A DNA stretch of 64,000 nt from Pseudomonas azerbaijanoccidentalis (GCF_019145495.1 NZ_JAHSTU010000004.1:248001-312000); one strand, 5' to 3'; positions 47,783 through 57,938 are shown, counted from the first letter of the stretch. Made by a program: numbers and translations. The notes: a model not told the origin generated them from the letters alone.

Positions 47783-47797
47783 AACCGTCCCTCATCC

Positions 47798-50056
47798 TTA
47801 CTTGCGCAAAAGGCGCAAACCGTTGAACACCACCAGCAAACTCACGCCCATGTCGGCGAACACCGCCATCCACATGGTAGCGAGCCCGGCGAAGGTTACC
47901 CCAAGAAAGATCGCCTTGATGACCAATGCCAAGGCAATGTTCTGCTTGAGAATGCTCGACGTCTGGCGCGACAGGCGAATGAATGCCGGGATTTTGCGCA
48001 GATCGTCGTCCATCAAGGCGACATCGGCAGTTTCAATGGCGGTGTCGGTGCCGGCGGCGGCCATGGCGAAACCGATTTCGGAACGGGCCAGCGCCGGCGC
48101 ATCGTTGATGCCGTCACCGACCATCCCGACGATATGCCCCTTCGCATACAGGGCTTCAATGGCCTGCAATTTGTCGGTGGGCAACAAATCGCCCTTGGCT
48201 TCGTCGATCCCGACTTGCGCGGCAATCGCTTGGGCGGTGTGAACGTTATCGCCGGTGAGCATCAGGGTCTTGATGCCCAACTCGTGCAACTGCTGGATCG
48301 CTTCGCGGCTGGACTCTTTTACTGTGTCCGCCACGGCGAACAGCGCCAGCGGACCGGACGAGTCGAGCAGCAGCACCACTGACTTGCCTTGTTTCTCCAG
48401 GGCAAACAGCTTCTCTTCCAGCGCCGGCGAGCACAGACCCAGCTCTTCAACCAGACGATGGTTGCCCAGATGGTAGAGCTGCCCGTTGATTTCGCCGCGC
48501 ACTCCGCGCCCGCCAAGGGCTTCGAAGTTATCCACAGCGAGTGGTGCGTATTGTTTATCCACAGCCGCAAGGGCGATGGCCAGCGATACCGGGTGATCCG
48601 AACGCCCGGCTAGCGCCGCGGCAATCGCCGGGGCTGAGGCATCGGCGGTGGGGTCCAGCGACAGGTAATCGGTCTGTACCGGTTTGCCGTGGGTGATCGT
48701 CCCGGTTTTATCCAGCGCCAGGTAATCGAGCTTATAGCCGCCTTCCAGATAGACGCCGCCCTTCACCAGAATCCCTTTGCGTGCCGCCGCGGCCAGGCCG
48801 CTGACGATGGTCACCGGCGTGGAAATCACCAAGGCACAAGGGCAGGCGACGACCAGCAACACCAAGGCGCGGTAGATCCAGTCAAACCACAGCGCATTCA
48901 TGAACAACGGCGGGATGACGGCGACGGCCAACGCCAGGATGAATACCGCCGGCGTGTAGATTGTCGAGAAACTGTCGACAAAGCGCTGGGTCGGTGCCCG
49001 TGCGCCCTGGGCTTGCTCGACCGCGTGGATGATCCGCGCCAGGGTCGAATTGTTGGCTGCCGCTGTCACCGCGTACTCCAGCGAACCGGCCTGATTGATG
49101 GTGCCGGCGAACACCTTGTCACCCATGGTTTTTTCCACGGGCAGGCTTTCGCCGGTGATCGGCGCCTGATCGATGGTCGAGTTACCCGCCAACACTTCAC
49201 CATCCAGGGCAATGCGCTCACCGGGGCGAACGCGCACCCGGGCACCGAGCTCGATGGCCTTCACGTCCTGCGTGACCCAGCTGCCATCAGCCTGCAACAC
49301 CGTCGCTTGTTCCGGCGACATCTGCATCAAGCCACTGATGGCGTTGCGTGCACGATCGAGCGATTTGGCTTCGATCAACTCCGCGACGGTGAACAGGAAC
49401 ATCACCATGGCCGCTTCCGGCCACTGGCCGATCAGAATCGCACCGGTCACCGCAATGCTCATCAGGGCATTGATATTCAGGTTGCGGTTTTTCAGGGCGA
49501 TCCAGCCCTTTTTATAAGTGCCAAGGCCACCGCTGAGAATCGACACCAGTGCGATCACCGCCACCACCCAGTTCGGCGCAGCGCTGGTGAAGTGAATCAC
49601 TTCGGCCACCAACGCACCGACGCCGGAAAGCGCCAGTGGCCACCATGGTTTTTTCTCGGGAGCGGACGCCGGTGCTTCAGCGCCCTGCTCCAGCGGCTCG
49701 GCCTGCATGCCGAGGGATTTGATGGCCTCGATGATCGGCGCCGTGCCCGGCAGGTTGTGGGTCACGCCCAGCACACGGTTGATCAGATTGAACTCCAGCT
49801 GCTGCACACCGGTCAGTTTGCTTAGTTTGTTCTGAATCAGCGTTTGCTCAGTCGGACAATCCATTGCCTCAATACGGAAAAGGCTCACCCGCGCATCGGC
49901 ACTCGGTGCTTCGCTCAATTGGACCAGCGCCGGCGTTGCCGCCTTCGACGAACAGCAGGCATCACCATGACCCGCATGTACGTGTTTCGTCACGGGTTTG
50001 AGCTTGCTGCTGCAGCAAGCGTCGTCGGATTTGTGGGTGTGCAGGGAATCGCTCAT
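47798..50056 (-). CDS. cadA: Cadmium/zinc-exporting P1B-type ATPase CadA
   Basis: A 752-residue heavy-metal pump. Metal-binding features at the N terminus are two CCSS motifs (residues about 14 and 35) near KHVHAGHGD, and an HMA domain with MDCPTEQT. The ion channel motif CPCALVIST, phosphorylation site DKTGTITHG and hinge GDGINDAPALARSE are intact. CPC fits Zn/Cd/Pb. Divergent from cadR with its operator between, so it is metal-induced. Confidence 0.94.
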   Translation of the reverse strand: MSDSLHTHKSDDACCSSKLKPVTKHVHAGHGDACCSSKAATPALVQLSEAPSADARVSLFRIEAMDCPTEQTLIQNKLSKLTGVQQLEFNLINRVLGVTHNLPGTAPIIEAIKSLGMQAEPLEQGAEAPASAPEKKPWWPLALSGVGALVAEVIHFTSAAPNWVVAVIALVSILSGGLGTYKKGWIALKNRNLNINALMSIAVTGAILIGQWPEAAMVMFLFTVAELIEAKSLDRARNAISGLMQMSPEQATVLQADGSWVTQDVKAIELGARVRVRPGERIALDGEVLAGNSTIDQAPITGESLPVEKTMGDKVFAGTINQAGSLEYAVTAAANNSTLARIIHAVEQAQGARAPTQRFVDSFSTIYTPAVFILALAVAVIPPLFMNALWFDWIYRALVLLVVACPCALVISTPVTIVSGLAAAARKGILVKGGVYLEGGYKLDYLALDKTGTITHGKPVQTDYLSLDPTADASAPAIAAALAGRSDHPVSLAIALAAVDKQYAPLAVDNFEALGGRGVRGEINGQLYHLGNHRLVEELGLCSPALEEKLFALEKQGKSVVLLLDSSGPLALFAVADTVKESSREAIQQLHELGIKTLMLTGDNVHTAQAIAAQVGIDEAKGDLLPTDKLQAIEALYAKGHIVGMVGDGINDAPALARSEIGFAMAAAGTDTAIETADVALMDDDLRKIPAFIRLSRQTSSILKQNIALALVIKAIFLGVTFAGLATMWMAVFADMGVSLLVVFNGLRLLRK

Positions 50057-50086
50057 TGGTCGCGTCCATAAGAGTACCTGTTGCCA

Positions 50087-50117
50087 AGTAAAGACCCTGT
50101 AGCCACTATAGGGTCAA
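50087..50117 (-). promoter_or_regulatory. cadA promoter with CadR operator
   Basis: Reading leftward, -35 TTGACC (50117-50112) and -10 TTTACT (50092-50087) are 19 bases apart, the long spacer of MerR-family promoters. Between them is an inverted repeat GACCCT (50093-50098) and AGGGTC (50110-50115), matching the published CadR operator core as I recall it. CadR would untwist the spacer on metal binding. Confidence 0.92.
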
Positions 50118-50140
50118 GCACCCTTTTGGAGATTATCGTC

Positions 50141-50590
50141 ATGAAGATCGGAGAACTGGCGAAACTCACCGATTGCGCCGTAGAAACCATCCGATACTAC
50201 GAGCGCGAAAACCTGCTGCCGGAGCCAGCCCGCAGCGACGGCAACTACCGCGTCTACACCCAGGCCCACGCCGAACGCCTGACCTTCATCCGCAATTGCC
50301 GCACCCTGGACATGACCCTCGAAGAAATCCGCAGCCTGCTGGCGCTTCGTGACAGCCCGCAGGACCAATGCGAAAACGTCAATGCGCTGATCGACGAGCA
50401 CATCCACCACGTGAAAGCGCGGATCGACGGGTTACTGGCCTTGCAGGCGCAACTGCTCGACCTGCGCCAACGCTGTGGCGAAGGGCCGGATGTCGATCAA
50501 TGCGGGATTTTGCAGCGCTTGGAAGTGAGTGGCGGGGTTGTGGCGACGGAGGTTGAGCATTCACATGTCGGGAGAAGTCACGGCCACTGA
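50141..50590 (+). CDS. cadR: MerR family cadmium-responsive regulator CadR
   Basis: A 149-residue regulator. The N-terminal HTH starts MKIGELAKLTDC; metal-binding cysteines are C77, C112 and C121, in the usual CadR positions. H87, H89, H90 and a His-rich tail (H140, H142, H147, H149) fit the second CadR metal site. The ATG at 50141 gives the normal length; the longer reading is rejected. Divergent from cadA. Confidence 0.93.
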   Translation: MKIGELAKLTDCAVETIRYYERENLLPEPARSDGNYRVYTQAHAERLTFIRNCRTLDMTLEEIRSLLALRDSPQDQCENVNALIDEHIHHVKARIDGLLALQAQLLDLRQRCGEGPDVDQCGILQRLEVSGGVVATEVEHSHVGRSHGH

Positions 50591-50608
50591 CCCCACCGCA
50601 GAAACCAA

Positions 50609-50698
50609 TGTGGGAGCCAGCCTGCTGGCGATAGCGGTTTTTCAGTCACATCATTGTTGGATGTGCCGTCGCTATCGCTAGCAGGCTAGCTCCCACAG
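50609..50698. repeat. REP doublet, family B
   Basis: GGGAGCCAGCCTGCTGGCGA and TATCGCTAGCAGGCTAGCTC face each other in the convergent gap between cadR and thyA, with the same CTAG variation as the copy at 28269-28347. Confidence 0.87.
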
Positions 50699-50716
50699 GG
50701 TATTGCGTGCAGATTG

Positions 50717-51688
50717 TCACACCGCCATCGGCGCGGTCATGGGTGCATGGTGTTCGTAGCCTTCCAGCGAGAAGTCGCTCGGCTCAACCAGTTCCAGCCA
50801 TTCCGGCTGATACACCCCAGTCTTGGCAAATTCCGGTACGCGATCTGAAATCTTCAGTTTCGGCATCGGGAACGGCTCGCGCTTGAGCTGTTCGTTGAGC
50901 ATGTCCAGGTGGTTTTCGTAGACATGGGCGTCACCGATGAAATAGGTGAACCAGCGCGGCGTGTAGCCGGTCAGGCGACCGATCAGGCTCAGCAGTGCGG
51001 CGCCTTCGGTGAGGTTGAACGGCGTGCCCAGGCCCAGGTCGTTGGAACGGATGTAGAGGGTCAGGGAGATTTCCTTGGTTTCGACATTCGGGTGGAACTG
51101 GTACAACAAATGGCACGGCGGCAGGGCCATTTCATCAAGCTGAGCGCAGTTCCAGCCGTGGAACAGGATGCGGCGGCTGCCCGGGTCCTTGATGATGGTG
51201 TCGATGCACTGGCGAACCTGGTCGATGGCTTTGTACAGCACCACGTAGGCCTGGCCGTTTTCTTCACCTTCGGCGATCTGGCGGTAGCCTTGCTTCAGGG
51301 TTTGCTCGATGGCGGCCGGGTTGCTGAGCGGGATCTGCTTGTACGCCGGCCATTTGCGCCATTGCACACCGTAGATTTCACCGAGATCGTCTTCACCCTG
51401 GCGGAACGGGTTAGCCAGCCACTGGGCGTTTTCGTTGGCATTCTGGTCCCAGACCTTGCAGCCCAAGGCACGGAATTCGGCCGCGTTGTTCACGCCGCGC
51501 AGAAATCCGCACATCTCGCCGATGGCCGATTTGAACGCCATTTTGCGCGTGGTGATCGCCGGGAAACCTTCCTGCAGGTCATACCGCAGCATCGCGCCGG
51601 GAAAGCTGATGGTGTTTACGCCGGTGCGGTTGGCTTGCTTGGTGCCATTCTTGATGACGTGGGCGACCAGTTCGAGATATTGCTTCAT
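50717..51688 (-). CDS. thyA: Thymidylate synthase
   Basis: Makes dTMP from dUMP with methylene-THF. At 323 residues it is the long form with an insertion, compared with 264 in E. coli; this is seen in other pseudomonads. Catalytic Cys is in [15 protein letters not shown], with [18 protein letters not shown] later. It works with FolA, also in this window. lgt is upstream on the same strand (49 bp). Confidence 0.95.
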   Translation of the reverse strand: MKQYLELVAHVIKNGTKQANRTGVNTISFPGAMLRYDLQEGFPAITTRKMAFKSAIGEMCGFLRGVNNAAEFRALGCKVWDQNANENAQWLANPFRQGEDDLGEIYGVQWRKWPAYKQIPLSNPAAIEQTLKQGYRQIAEGEENGQAYVVLYKAIDQVRQCIDTIIKDPGSRRILFHGWNCAQLDEMALPPCHLLYQFHPNVETKEISLTLYIRSNDLGLGTPFNLTEGAALLSLIGRLTGYTPRWFTYFIGDAHVYENHLDMLNEQLKREPFPMPKLKISDRVPEFAKTGVYQPEWLELVEPSDFSLEGYEHHAPMTAPMAV

Positions 51689-51704
51689 GAGTTACCTGTG
51701 TCCT

Positions 51705-51734
51705 TGAACCCGCAGCCATCGCTGCGGGGTTCGA
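51705..51734. other. Hairpin between lgt and thyA
   Basis: GAACCCGCAG and CTGCGGGGTTC form a 10-base stem with one bulge and a short loop. No T-run follows in the leftward direction, so it is not a clear terminator for lgt; it may partially separate the two genes. Confidence 0.4.
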
Positions 51735-51737
51735 ATT

Positions 51738-52544
51738 TTATACAGCTGCCGCTGGAGTCGCCGGGGCGCGGTGATACGCCAGCCAGATCAGGAACAGCCC
51801 GCCGAGGATCATCGGCACGCACAGCACCTGACCCATGGTCAGCCAGTTCCAGGCCAGATAGCCCAGTTGTGCGTCCGGCACGCGGACGAATTCGACGATG
51901 AAGCGGAAGATGCCGTAGAAGAGCGCGAACATCCCCGATACCGCCATGGTTGGCCGCGGCTTGCGCGAGAACAGCCAGAGGATCAGGAACAGCGCCACGC
52001 CTTCGAGGGCGAACTGATACAACTGCGACGGATGACGCGCCAGTTGCGCCGGGTCTGTCGGGAAGACCATCGCCCACGGAACGTCGGTCGCCTTGCCCCA
52101 CAACTCGGCATTGATGAAGTTGCCGATGCGCCCCGCACCCAGGCCGATCGGCACCATCGGTGCAACGAAATCCATCAGCTGGAAGAACGACTTGTTGTTC
52201 TTCTTTCCGAACCACAAGGCTGCCAGCATCACGCCGATGAAACCACCGTGGAACGACATGCCACCCTTCCACACCTCAAAGATCAGCAGCGGGTTGGCGA
52301 TATAGGCGCTCAGATCGTAGAACAACACGTAACCCAGGCGACCACCGACAATCACCCCCATCGACATCCAGAACACCATGTCGGAGAGTTTCTCCTTGGT
52401 CCAGGTCGGGTCGAAGCGGTTCAACCGGCGGGACGCCAGCAGCCAGGCGCCGCCGATGCCGATCAGGTACATCAGACCGTACCAGTGGATTTTCAGCGGA
52501 CCGATGGCCAGGGCCACCGGGTCGATCTGCGGGTAAGGCAGCAT
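51738..52544 (-). CDS. lgt: Prolipoprotein diacylglyceryl transferase
   Basis: Adds diacylglycerol to the lipobox cysteine of prolipoproteins. The 268-residue inner-membrane enzyme has about seven helices and the signature [13 protein letters not shown], with [16 protein letters not shown] (catalytic His region). The ATG at 52542-52544 gives [20 protein letters not shown], normal for the family. thyA follows directly, as in E. coli. Confidence 0.95.
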   Translation of the reverse strand: MLPYPQIDPVALAIGPLKIHWYGLMYLIGIGGAWLLASRRLNRFDPTWTKEKLSDMVFWMSMGVIVGGRLGYVLFYDLSAYIANPLLIFEVWKGGMSFHGGFIGVMLAALWFGKKNNKSFFQLMDFVAPMVPIGLGAGRIGNFINAELWGKATDVPWAMVFPTDPAQLARHPSQLYQFALEGVALFLILWLFSRKPRPTMAVSGMFALFYGIFRFIVEFVRVPDAQLGYLAWNWLTMGQVLCVPMILGGLFLIWLAYHRAPATPAAAV

Positions 52545-52620
52545 TGCGACTCCTCATGAGTTCAAATCAATTCCCGGGCGACGCTGCCACCTCAGGATTA
52601 AGCCAGGATTGTGCCGCACG

Positions 52621-53403
52621 TCAGAGCAGGAAACTGAGGCCAACGCAGAACAGCAAAGCGGCAAACAGCCTTTTCAGCAACTTTGGCGACAGCCTGTGGG
52701 CCAGTCGCGCGCCGAGGCGGGCAAAAACCATGCTGGTCAGGGCAATGCCCAGCAGCGCCGGTAAATAAATAAAACCGAGACTATGGGCCGGTAACAACGG
52801 ATCGTGCCAGCCCAGAATCATGAAACTTAATGCACTTGCCAAAGCGATAGGCAGGCCGCAGGCCGACGACGTGGCCACGGCCTGCTGCATCGGTACGCTG
52901 CGCCAGGTCAAGAACGGCACGGTCAACGAGCCGCCGCCGATGCCGAAAATCGCTGAAGCCCAACCGATCACACTGCCGGCCACGGTCAGACCGAACTTAC
53001 CCGGCACCGTTCGGCTGGCCTTGGGTTTGACGTCCAGCGCCAGTTGCACGGCAATCACCAGGGCAAACACACCGATGATCTTTTGCAGGTTAGGCCCGGA
53101 GATCGCCTCGGCGGTCAGTGCCCCGAAACCGGCACCGATCAGGATACCGACCGTCATCCAGACGAAAATCGGCCAGCGCACGGCGCCGCGGCGGTGATGC
53201 TCGCGCACCGCATTGACCGACGTGAAAATGATCGTGGCCAGCGATGTCCCCACGGCGAGGTGGGTCAGGATCGACGCGTCGAAACCTTGCAAGGTAAAGC
53301 TGAACACCAGCACCGGAACAATGATGATGCCGCCGCCCACGCCGAACAACCCGGCCAACACCCCGGCACAGGCGCCGAGCGCCAGATAGAGCAGAAATTC
53401 CAT
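52621..53403 (-). CDS. TauE/SafE family sulfite/organosulfur exporter
   Basis: A 260-residue membrane protein with about eight hydrophobic helices and the duplicated motif GLFGVGGGIIIVP (residues 20-32) and AIFGIGGGSLTVP. The ATG at 53401-53403 gives the start MEFLLYLALGACAG; the longer in-frame reading is rejected. The TauE/SafE family exports sulfite, sulfoacetate or related anions; the substrate is unknown here. Divergent from the NRDE gene. Confidence 0.87.
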   Translation of the reverse strand: MEFLLYLALGACAGVLAGLFGVGGGIIIVPVLVFSFTLQGFDASILTHLAVGTSLATIIFTSVNAVREHHRRGAVRWPIFVWMTVGILIGAGFGALTAEAISGPNLQKIIGVFALVIAVQLALDVKPKASRTVPGKFGLTVAGSVIGWASAIFGIGGGSLTVPFLTWRSVPMQQAVATSSACGLPIALASALSFMILGWHDPLLPAHSLGFIYLPALLGIALTSMVFARLGARLAHRLSPKLLKRLFAALLFCVGLSFLL

Positions 53404-53536
53404 GTTGCTTCCCCACCCAACCCCAAAACCGGAGCGGCATGGTAACGGATGCATGGCATCGGGCTCCACTGGATGGCGATGGATACCCGCACGTTGACTG
53501 CGTAGAGTGGGCAAAAAAACACACAAGGATCACCTT

Positions 53537-54283
53537 ATGTGCCTGATTGTCTTTGCCTGGCGACCGGACCATGCCCAGCCGCTGATCGTCGCAGCCAACC
53601 GCGACGAGTTCTATGCCCGCCCGAGCCTGCCGCTGGCATCATGGCCCGAAGCACCGCACGTCCATGCCGGGCGCGACCTTGAGGCAGGCGGCACTTGGCT
53701 CGGTGTCGGTGCCCACGGGCGCTTTGCAGCGCTGACCAATATTCGCGACCCCCACCGGCCGCCAGGTCGAAAGTCCCGGGGCGAACTGGTGGCGCAGTTT
53801 CTCACCGGTGCCGTTTCAATTGATGACTATTTGCCCGACATTGTCGCGCGTTCGCCGGAATATGGCGGGTTTAACCTACTGGTTGGCAACAAAAATGAAC
53901 TGTGGCACTTCAATGCCCGGGAATCGGAAGCGGTGATGCTGCCACCGGGGGTTTATGGGCTTTCGAACGCAGGGCTAGATACGCCGTGGCCGAAATTGCT
54001 CAAGGCCAGGGCTGCCTTGAGTGAAGTGCTGGACGATCCACAGCCTCAGGCGCTGCTGGCGCTACTGAGTGATCCGCAGACCGCGCCGTTTGCCGAATTG
54101 CCGGACACCGGCGTGGGATTGGCGACCGAGACGCTGTTGTCGAGCGTGTTCATTGCCAGCCAGAGTTATGGGACGCGGGCGAGTACAGCGCTGATTGTGC
54201 AGGCGGATGGCACGCGGCACATGGTCGAAAGGAGTTTCGGACCGTATGGCGGGCATCTTGGGGAAGTGGAAATCAAAATCTAA
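53537..54283 (+). CDS. NRDE (TANGO2-like) family protein
   Basis: A 248-residue protein beginning MCLIVFAWRP, with the family NRDE motif VAANRDEFYARP and GGTWLGV. The cysteine at position 2 and the Ntn-hydrolase-like pattern are conserved in this family. The eukaryotic homologue TANGO2 has been linked to heme trafficking, but the bacterial role is unproven. The ATG at 53537 is preferred over an upstream in-frame start. Confidence 0.85.
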   Translation: MCLIVFAWRPDHAQPLIVAANRDEFYARPSLPLASWPEAPHVHAGRDLEAGGTWLGVGAHGRFAALTNIRDPHRPPGRKSRGELVAQFLTGAVSIDDYLPDIVARSPEYGGFNLLVGNKNELWHFNARESEAVMLPPGVYGLSNAGLDTPWPKLLKARAALSEVLDDPQPQALLALLSDPQTAPFAELPDTGVGLATETLLSSVFIASQSYGTRASTALIVQADGTRHMVERSFGPYGGHLGEVEIKI

Positions 54284-54352
54284 AGATCGCAGCCTGCGGC
54301 AGCGCCTACAGACGTATGCGTCATTCTGTAGGAGCCGCAGGCTGCGATCTTT
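54282..54352. repeat. REP doublet, family A (short variant)
   Basis: AAGATCGCAGCCTGCGGCAG and AGGAGCCGCAGGCTGCGATC face each other; the right arm lacks the CT of the common AGCTGCCG. Between the NRDE gene and convergent ptsP. Confidence 0.85.
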
Positions 54353-56632
54353 TTAAAGGGGCTTGACCGCCGCCGGATTGATCATCCGCGCCAACCCAAG
54401 GTTTTTCAGCGCCAATTGCAGCGAGCTGTGGATAACTTGCGGGTTGTCGATGGTCATCAGCTCGGCGAGCAACTCTTTGGCCTTGCTCAGGTTGATCTGG
54501 CGCAGCATCCACTTCACTTTCGGCAGGTTGGTGGCGTTCATCGACAGGCTGTCGAAGCCCATCGCCATCAACAGCACTGCCGCCGCCGGATCACCGGCCA
54601 TCTCGCCGCAGATACTCACTGGCTTGCCTTCGGCATGGGCGTCACGCACCACGTTCTGCAGGGCCTGGAGCACCGCCGGGTGCAGGTAGTCGTAGAGGTC
54701 GGCCACTCGCGGGTTGTTGCGGTCAACGGCCAACAGGTACTGGGTCAGGTCATTGGAACCAACCGAGAGGAAATCCACCTGCCGCGCCAGTTCCTTGGTT
54801 TGATAAACAGCGGCCGGAATCTCGATCATCACGCCAATTGGTGGCATCGGCACATCGGTGCCTTCATCGCGTACTTCACCCCAGGCCCGGTGGATCAGGT
54901 GCAAAGCTTCTTCGAGTTCGTGAGTGCCGGAGATCATGGGCAGCAGAATGCGCAAGTTGTTCAAGCCTTCGCTGGCCTTGAGCATCGCGCGGGTCTGCAC
55001 CAGAAAGATTTCCGGGTGGTCGAGGGTGACGCGAATACCGCGCCAGCCGAGGAACGGGTTGTCTTCCTTGATCGGGAAGTACGACAGCGCCTTGTCGCCG
55101 CCGATGTCCAGGCTGCGCATGGTCACCGGTTGCGGGTGGAACGCGGCGAGTTGCTCGCGGTAGATCGCCAGTTGTTCCTTTTCGCTCGGGAAACGCTGGT
55201 TGATCATGAACGGCACTTCGGTGCGGTACAGACCAACGCCTTCGGCACCGCGCTTCTGCGCGCGCGCCACATCCGCGAGCAGGCCGGTGTTGACCCACAG
55301 TGGCATGCGGTGACCATCGACCGTGATACACGGCAGATCACGCAGCGCATCGAGGCCCAGGGCCAGCTGTTTCTCTTCTTCCACCACTTCGGCGAACTGC
55401 TTGCGCAGCACGTCGCTGGGGTTGGTGTAGACCTCGCCGCGATGACCGTCGACGATCATGCCGATGCCGTCGACCTTGGAATACGGCAGGTCGACCAGGC
55501 CCATCACCGTCGGAATGCCCATGGCCCGGGCCAGGATCGCGACGTGGGAGTTACCCGAACCCAGTACTGACACCAGACCCACCAACTTGTCTTCGGGCAC
55601 CTCGCCGAGCATCGCCGGCGTCAGTTCCTCGCTGACCAGAATGGTGTTGTCGGGGTAGACCAGCGTTTGCTGGCGCTCTTCCTGCAAGTAGGCGAGCAAC
55701 CGGCGACCGAGGTCTTTGACGTCCGACGCACGCTCACGCAGGTACGCATCGTCCATCAGTTCGAAACGGTTGACGTGATCGGTGACCACCTGACGCAAGG
55801 CGCCCTGCGCCCACTGACCGGTCTTGATCACGGTGGTGACTTCGCTGCCCAGCGCGGCATCGTCGAGCATCATCAGGTAGACGTCGAACAACGCCCGCTC
55901 TTCCGGGCGCAACTGGGTGGCGAGCTTGGCCGACAACGTACGCATGTCGGCGCGCACGCCTTCGATGGCGGTTTTGAACAGCCCAAGTTCAGCGTCGATG
56001 TCGGTGATGGTCTTGTCGGGGACCACGTCCAGATCGGCCGGTGGCAACATGACCACCGCGGTACCGACTGCCGCCCCCGGTGAGCCCGGCACGCCGACGA
56101 ACTTGGCTTCCTGAATGCCCTTGCCCTGACGACCCAGGCCACGGATCGAGCCGGTGGCTTCAGCGTGGGCAATAACGCCGGCAAGCTGCGCGCTCATGGT
56201 CACGAGGAAGGCTTCTTCACCTTCGTCGAACTGGCGACGCTCTTTTTGCTGGATGACCAACACGCCGACGACGCGGCGGTGGTGAATGATCGGTGCACCG
56301 AGGAACGAGGCGTAACGCTCTTCACCGGTCTCGGCGAAATAGCGGTAGCGCGGGTGGTCCGCGGCGTTTTCGAGGTTCAGGGGTTCTTCACGCGTGCCGA
56401 CCAGGCCGACCAGACCTTCATTGGGCGCCATGCTGACCTTGCCGATCGAGCGCTTGTTCAAGCCCTCGGTGGCCATCAGCACGAAACGGTTGGTCTCGGG
56501 ATCAAGCAGGTAGACCGAGCAGACCTGGCTGCCCATGGCCTCTTTGACGCGCAACACAATAATCCCCAACGCCGCCTTGAGATCCTTGGCGGAGTTAACT
56601 TCCTGGACGATCTTGCGCAGCGTATTGAGCAT
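54353..56632 (-). CDS. ptsP: Phosphoenolpyruvate-protein phosphotransferase PtsP (EI-Ntr)
   Basis: First enzyme of the nitrogen-related PTS: takes phosphate from PEP and passes it to NPr. The 759-residue protein has a GAF domain (about 1-165), an EI N-terminal domain with phospho-His in GSGNSHVAILARAMGIP, and a C-terminal PEP-binding domain with NPFLGWRGIRVTL and SVGSNDLTQYLLAVDR. The ATG at 56630-56632 gives MLNTLRKIVQEV, the standard start. rppH lies 22 bp upstream, as in E. coli. Confidence 0.95.
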   Translation of the reverse strand: MLNTLRKIVQEVNSAKDLKAALGIIVLRVKEAMGSQVCSVYLLDPETNRFVLMATEGLNKRSIGKVSMAPNEGLVGLVGTREEPLNLENAADHPRYRYFAETGEERYASFLGAPIIHHRRVVGVLVIQQKERRQFDEGEEAFLVTMSAQLAGVIAHAEATGSIRGLGRQGKGIQEAKFVGVPGSPGAAVGTAVVMLPPADLDVVPDKTITDIDAELGLFKTAIEGVRADMRTLSAKLATQLRPEERALFDVYLMMLDDAALGSEVTTVIKTGQWAQGALRQVVTDHVNRFELMDDAYLRERASDVKDLGRRLLAYLQEERQQTLVYPDNTILVSEELTPAMLGEVPEDKLVGLVSVLGSGNSHVAILARAMGIPTVMGLVDLPYSKVDGIGMIVDGHRGEVYTNPSDVLRKQFAEVVEEEKQLALGLDALRDLPCITVDGHRMPLWVNTGLLADVARAQKRGAEGVGLYRTEVPFMINQRFPSEKEQLAIYREQLAAFHPQPVTMRSLDIGGDKALSYFPIKEDNPFLGWRGIRVTLDHPEIFLVQTRAMLKASEGLNNLRILLPMISGTHELEEALHLIHRAWGEVRDEGTDVPMPPIGVMIEIPAAVYQTKELARQVDFLSVGSNDLTQYLLAVDRNNPRVADLYDYLHPAVLQALQNVVRDAHAEGKPVSICGEMAGDPAAAVLLMAMGFDSLSMNATNLPKVKWMLRQINLSKAKELLAELMTIDNPQVIHSSLQLALKNLGLARMINPAAVKPL

Positions 56633-56654
56633 GGCTCGGGGTCGAACTCCGTCG

Positions 56655-57134
56655 TCAGTCGCGCGCCAACAGGCGCGGGGCAAGCTCTTTTAGGGCGCGT
56701 CGATACACCTCGCGCTTGAATGTCACCACCTGGCCCAACGGATACCAATAGCTGACCCAGCGCCAGCCATCGAATTCCGGTTTACCGGTCAAATCCATCC
56801 GCACCCGCTGCTCGTTGGAGATCAGGCGCAGGAGAAACCATTTTTGTTTCTGGCCGATGCACAGCGGTTGGCTGTGGGTACGTACCAGACGTTGCGGCAA
56901 ACGATAGCGCAACCAGCCCCGGGTGCAGGCGAGTATTTCAACATCTTCGCGCTCCAGGCCCACTTCTTCGTTCAGCTCGCGGTACAAGGCGTCTTCCGGC
57001 GTCTCCTGAGGGTTGATCCCACCTTGAGGAAACTGCCAGGCATCTTGATTGATTCGGCGAGCCCATAGCACCTGGCCGGCATCATTCGTGAGAATGATCC
57101 CGACATTAGGACGGAAACCATCGGGGTCGATCAC
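56655..57134 (-). CDS. rppH: RNA pyrophosphohydrolase RppH
   Basis: Removes the 5' pyrophosphate of transcripts, starting mRNA decay. The 159-residue Nudix protein has the motif [20 protein letters not shown]. The start is GTG at 57132-57134, giving [15 protein letters not shown], with GAGG 8 bases upstream; an upstream extension to 57278 would overlap the divergent gene and is rejected. Operon with ptsP. Confidence 0.93.
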   Translation of the reverse strand: MIDPDGFRPNVGIILTNDAGQVLWARRINQDAWQFPQGGINPQETPEDALYRELNEEVGLEREDVEILACTRGWLRYRLPQRLVRTHSQPLCIGQKQKWFLLRLISNEQRVRMDLTGKPEFDGWRWVSYWYPLGQVVTFKREVYRRALKELAPRLLARD

Positions 57135-57277
57135 GGCAACAACCTCGCAAACGCATGTCGCCGCATTGTTCCACAAAGGTTGTGAAGGCAGCAACGCGCC
57201 GGCCAACCTTATGTGCACTCTTGTGAAAAGTCCGTATTCTGGACACCTTTCTACAGACTTTTCAGCGAGTAACTGCA

Positions 57278-57934
57278 ATGCGGCTGGCTTTATTCGACTT
57301 GGACAACACGCTTCTGGGCGGCGACAGCGACCACGCCTGGGGGGATTACCTGTGTGAACGCGGCTTCCTCGACCCCATCGCCTACAAGACTCGCAACGAC
57401 GAGTTTTATCAGGACTACCTGGCGGGCAAGCTGGACAACGCCGCTTACCTGAACTTCTGCCTGGAGGTCCTCGGCCGCACCGAAATGGCCACGCTGGACC
57501 TGTGGCACAGCGACTATATGCGCGACTGCATCGAGCCGATCATGCTGCCCAAGGCCATCGAACTGCTGGCCAAGCACCGGGCCGCTGGCGACAAACTGGT
57601 GATCATCACCGCCACCAACCGCTTCGTCACCGGGCCGATTGCCGAGCGTCTGGGCGTCGAAACCCTGATCGCCACCGAGTGCGAAATGCAGGACGGTCGC
57701 TACACCGGGCGCAGCACCGACGTGCCGTGTTTCCGCGAAGGCAAGGTGACACGCTTAAACCGCTGGCTGGAAGAGACCGGGCACAATCTCGAGGACAGCT
57801 ACTTCTATAGCGATTCGATGAATGATTTGCCGTTGCTGGAGCAGGTGGCGAATCCCGTGGCCGTCGATCCCGATCCGAACCTGCGGGCCGAAGCCGAGAA
57901 GCGCGGCTGGCCGGTAATCAGTCTGCGCGACTGA
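57278..57934 (+). CDS. HAD-IB family phosphatase, possibly histidinol-phosphatase
   Basis: A 218-residue SerB-like HAD hydrolase. Motif I is [13 protein letters not shown] at residues 6-18, motif [10 protein letters not shown] and motif [13 protein letters not shown]. The P. aeruginosa orthologue PA0335 has been reported, as I recall, as the histidinol phosphate phosphatase of histidine synthesis. No his genes are in the window. It could also act on another phosphate. Confidence 0.82.
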   Translation: MRLALFDLDNTLLGGDSDHAWGDYLCERGFLDPIAYKTRNDEFYQDYLAGKLDNAAYLNFCLEVLGRTEMATLDLWHSDYMRDCIEPIMLPKAIELLAKHRAAGDKLVIITATNRFVTGPIAERLGVETLIATECEMQDGRYTGRSTDVPCFREGKVTRLNRWLEETGHNLEDSYFYSDSMNDLPLLEQVANPVAVDPDPNLRAEAEKRGWPVISLRD

Positions 57935-57938
57935 AGAT

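Noticed and set aside
54416..55570. A 384-codon forward frame inside ptsP
   Set aside because: A shadow of the PtsP coding strand, which carries complete EI motifs.
56633..56683. Longer PtsP start
   Set aside because: The upstream residues overlap the end of rppH and do not match the family; MLNTLRK is the usual start.
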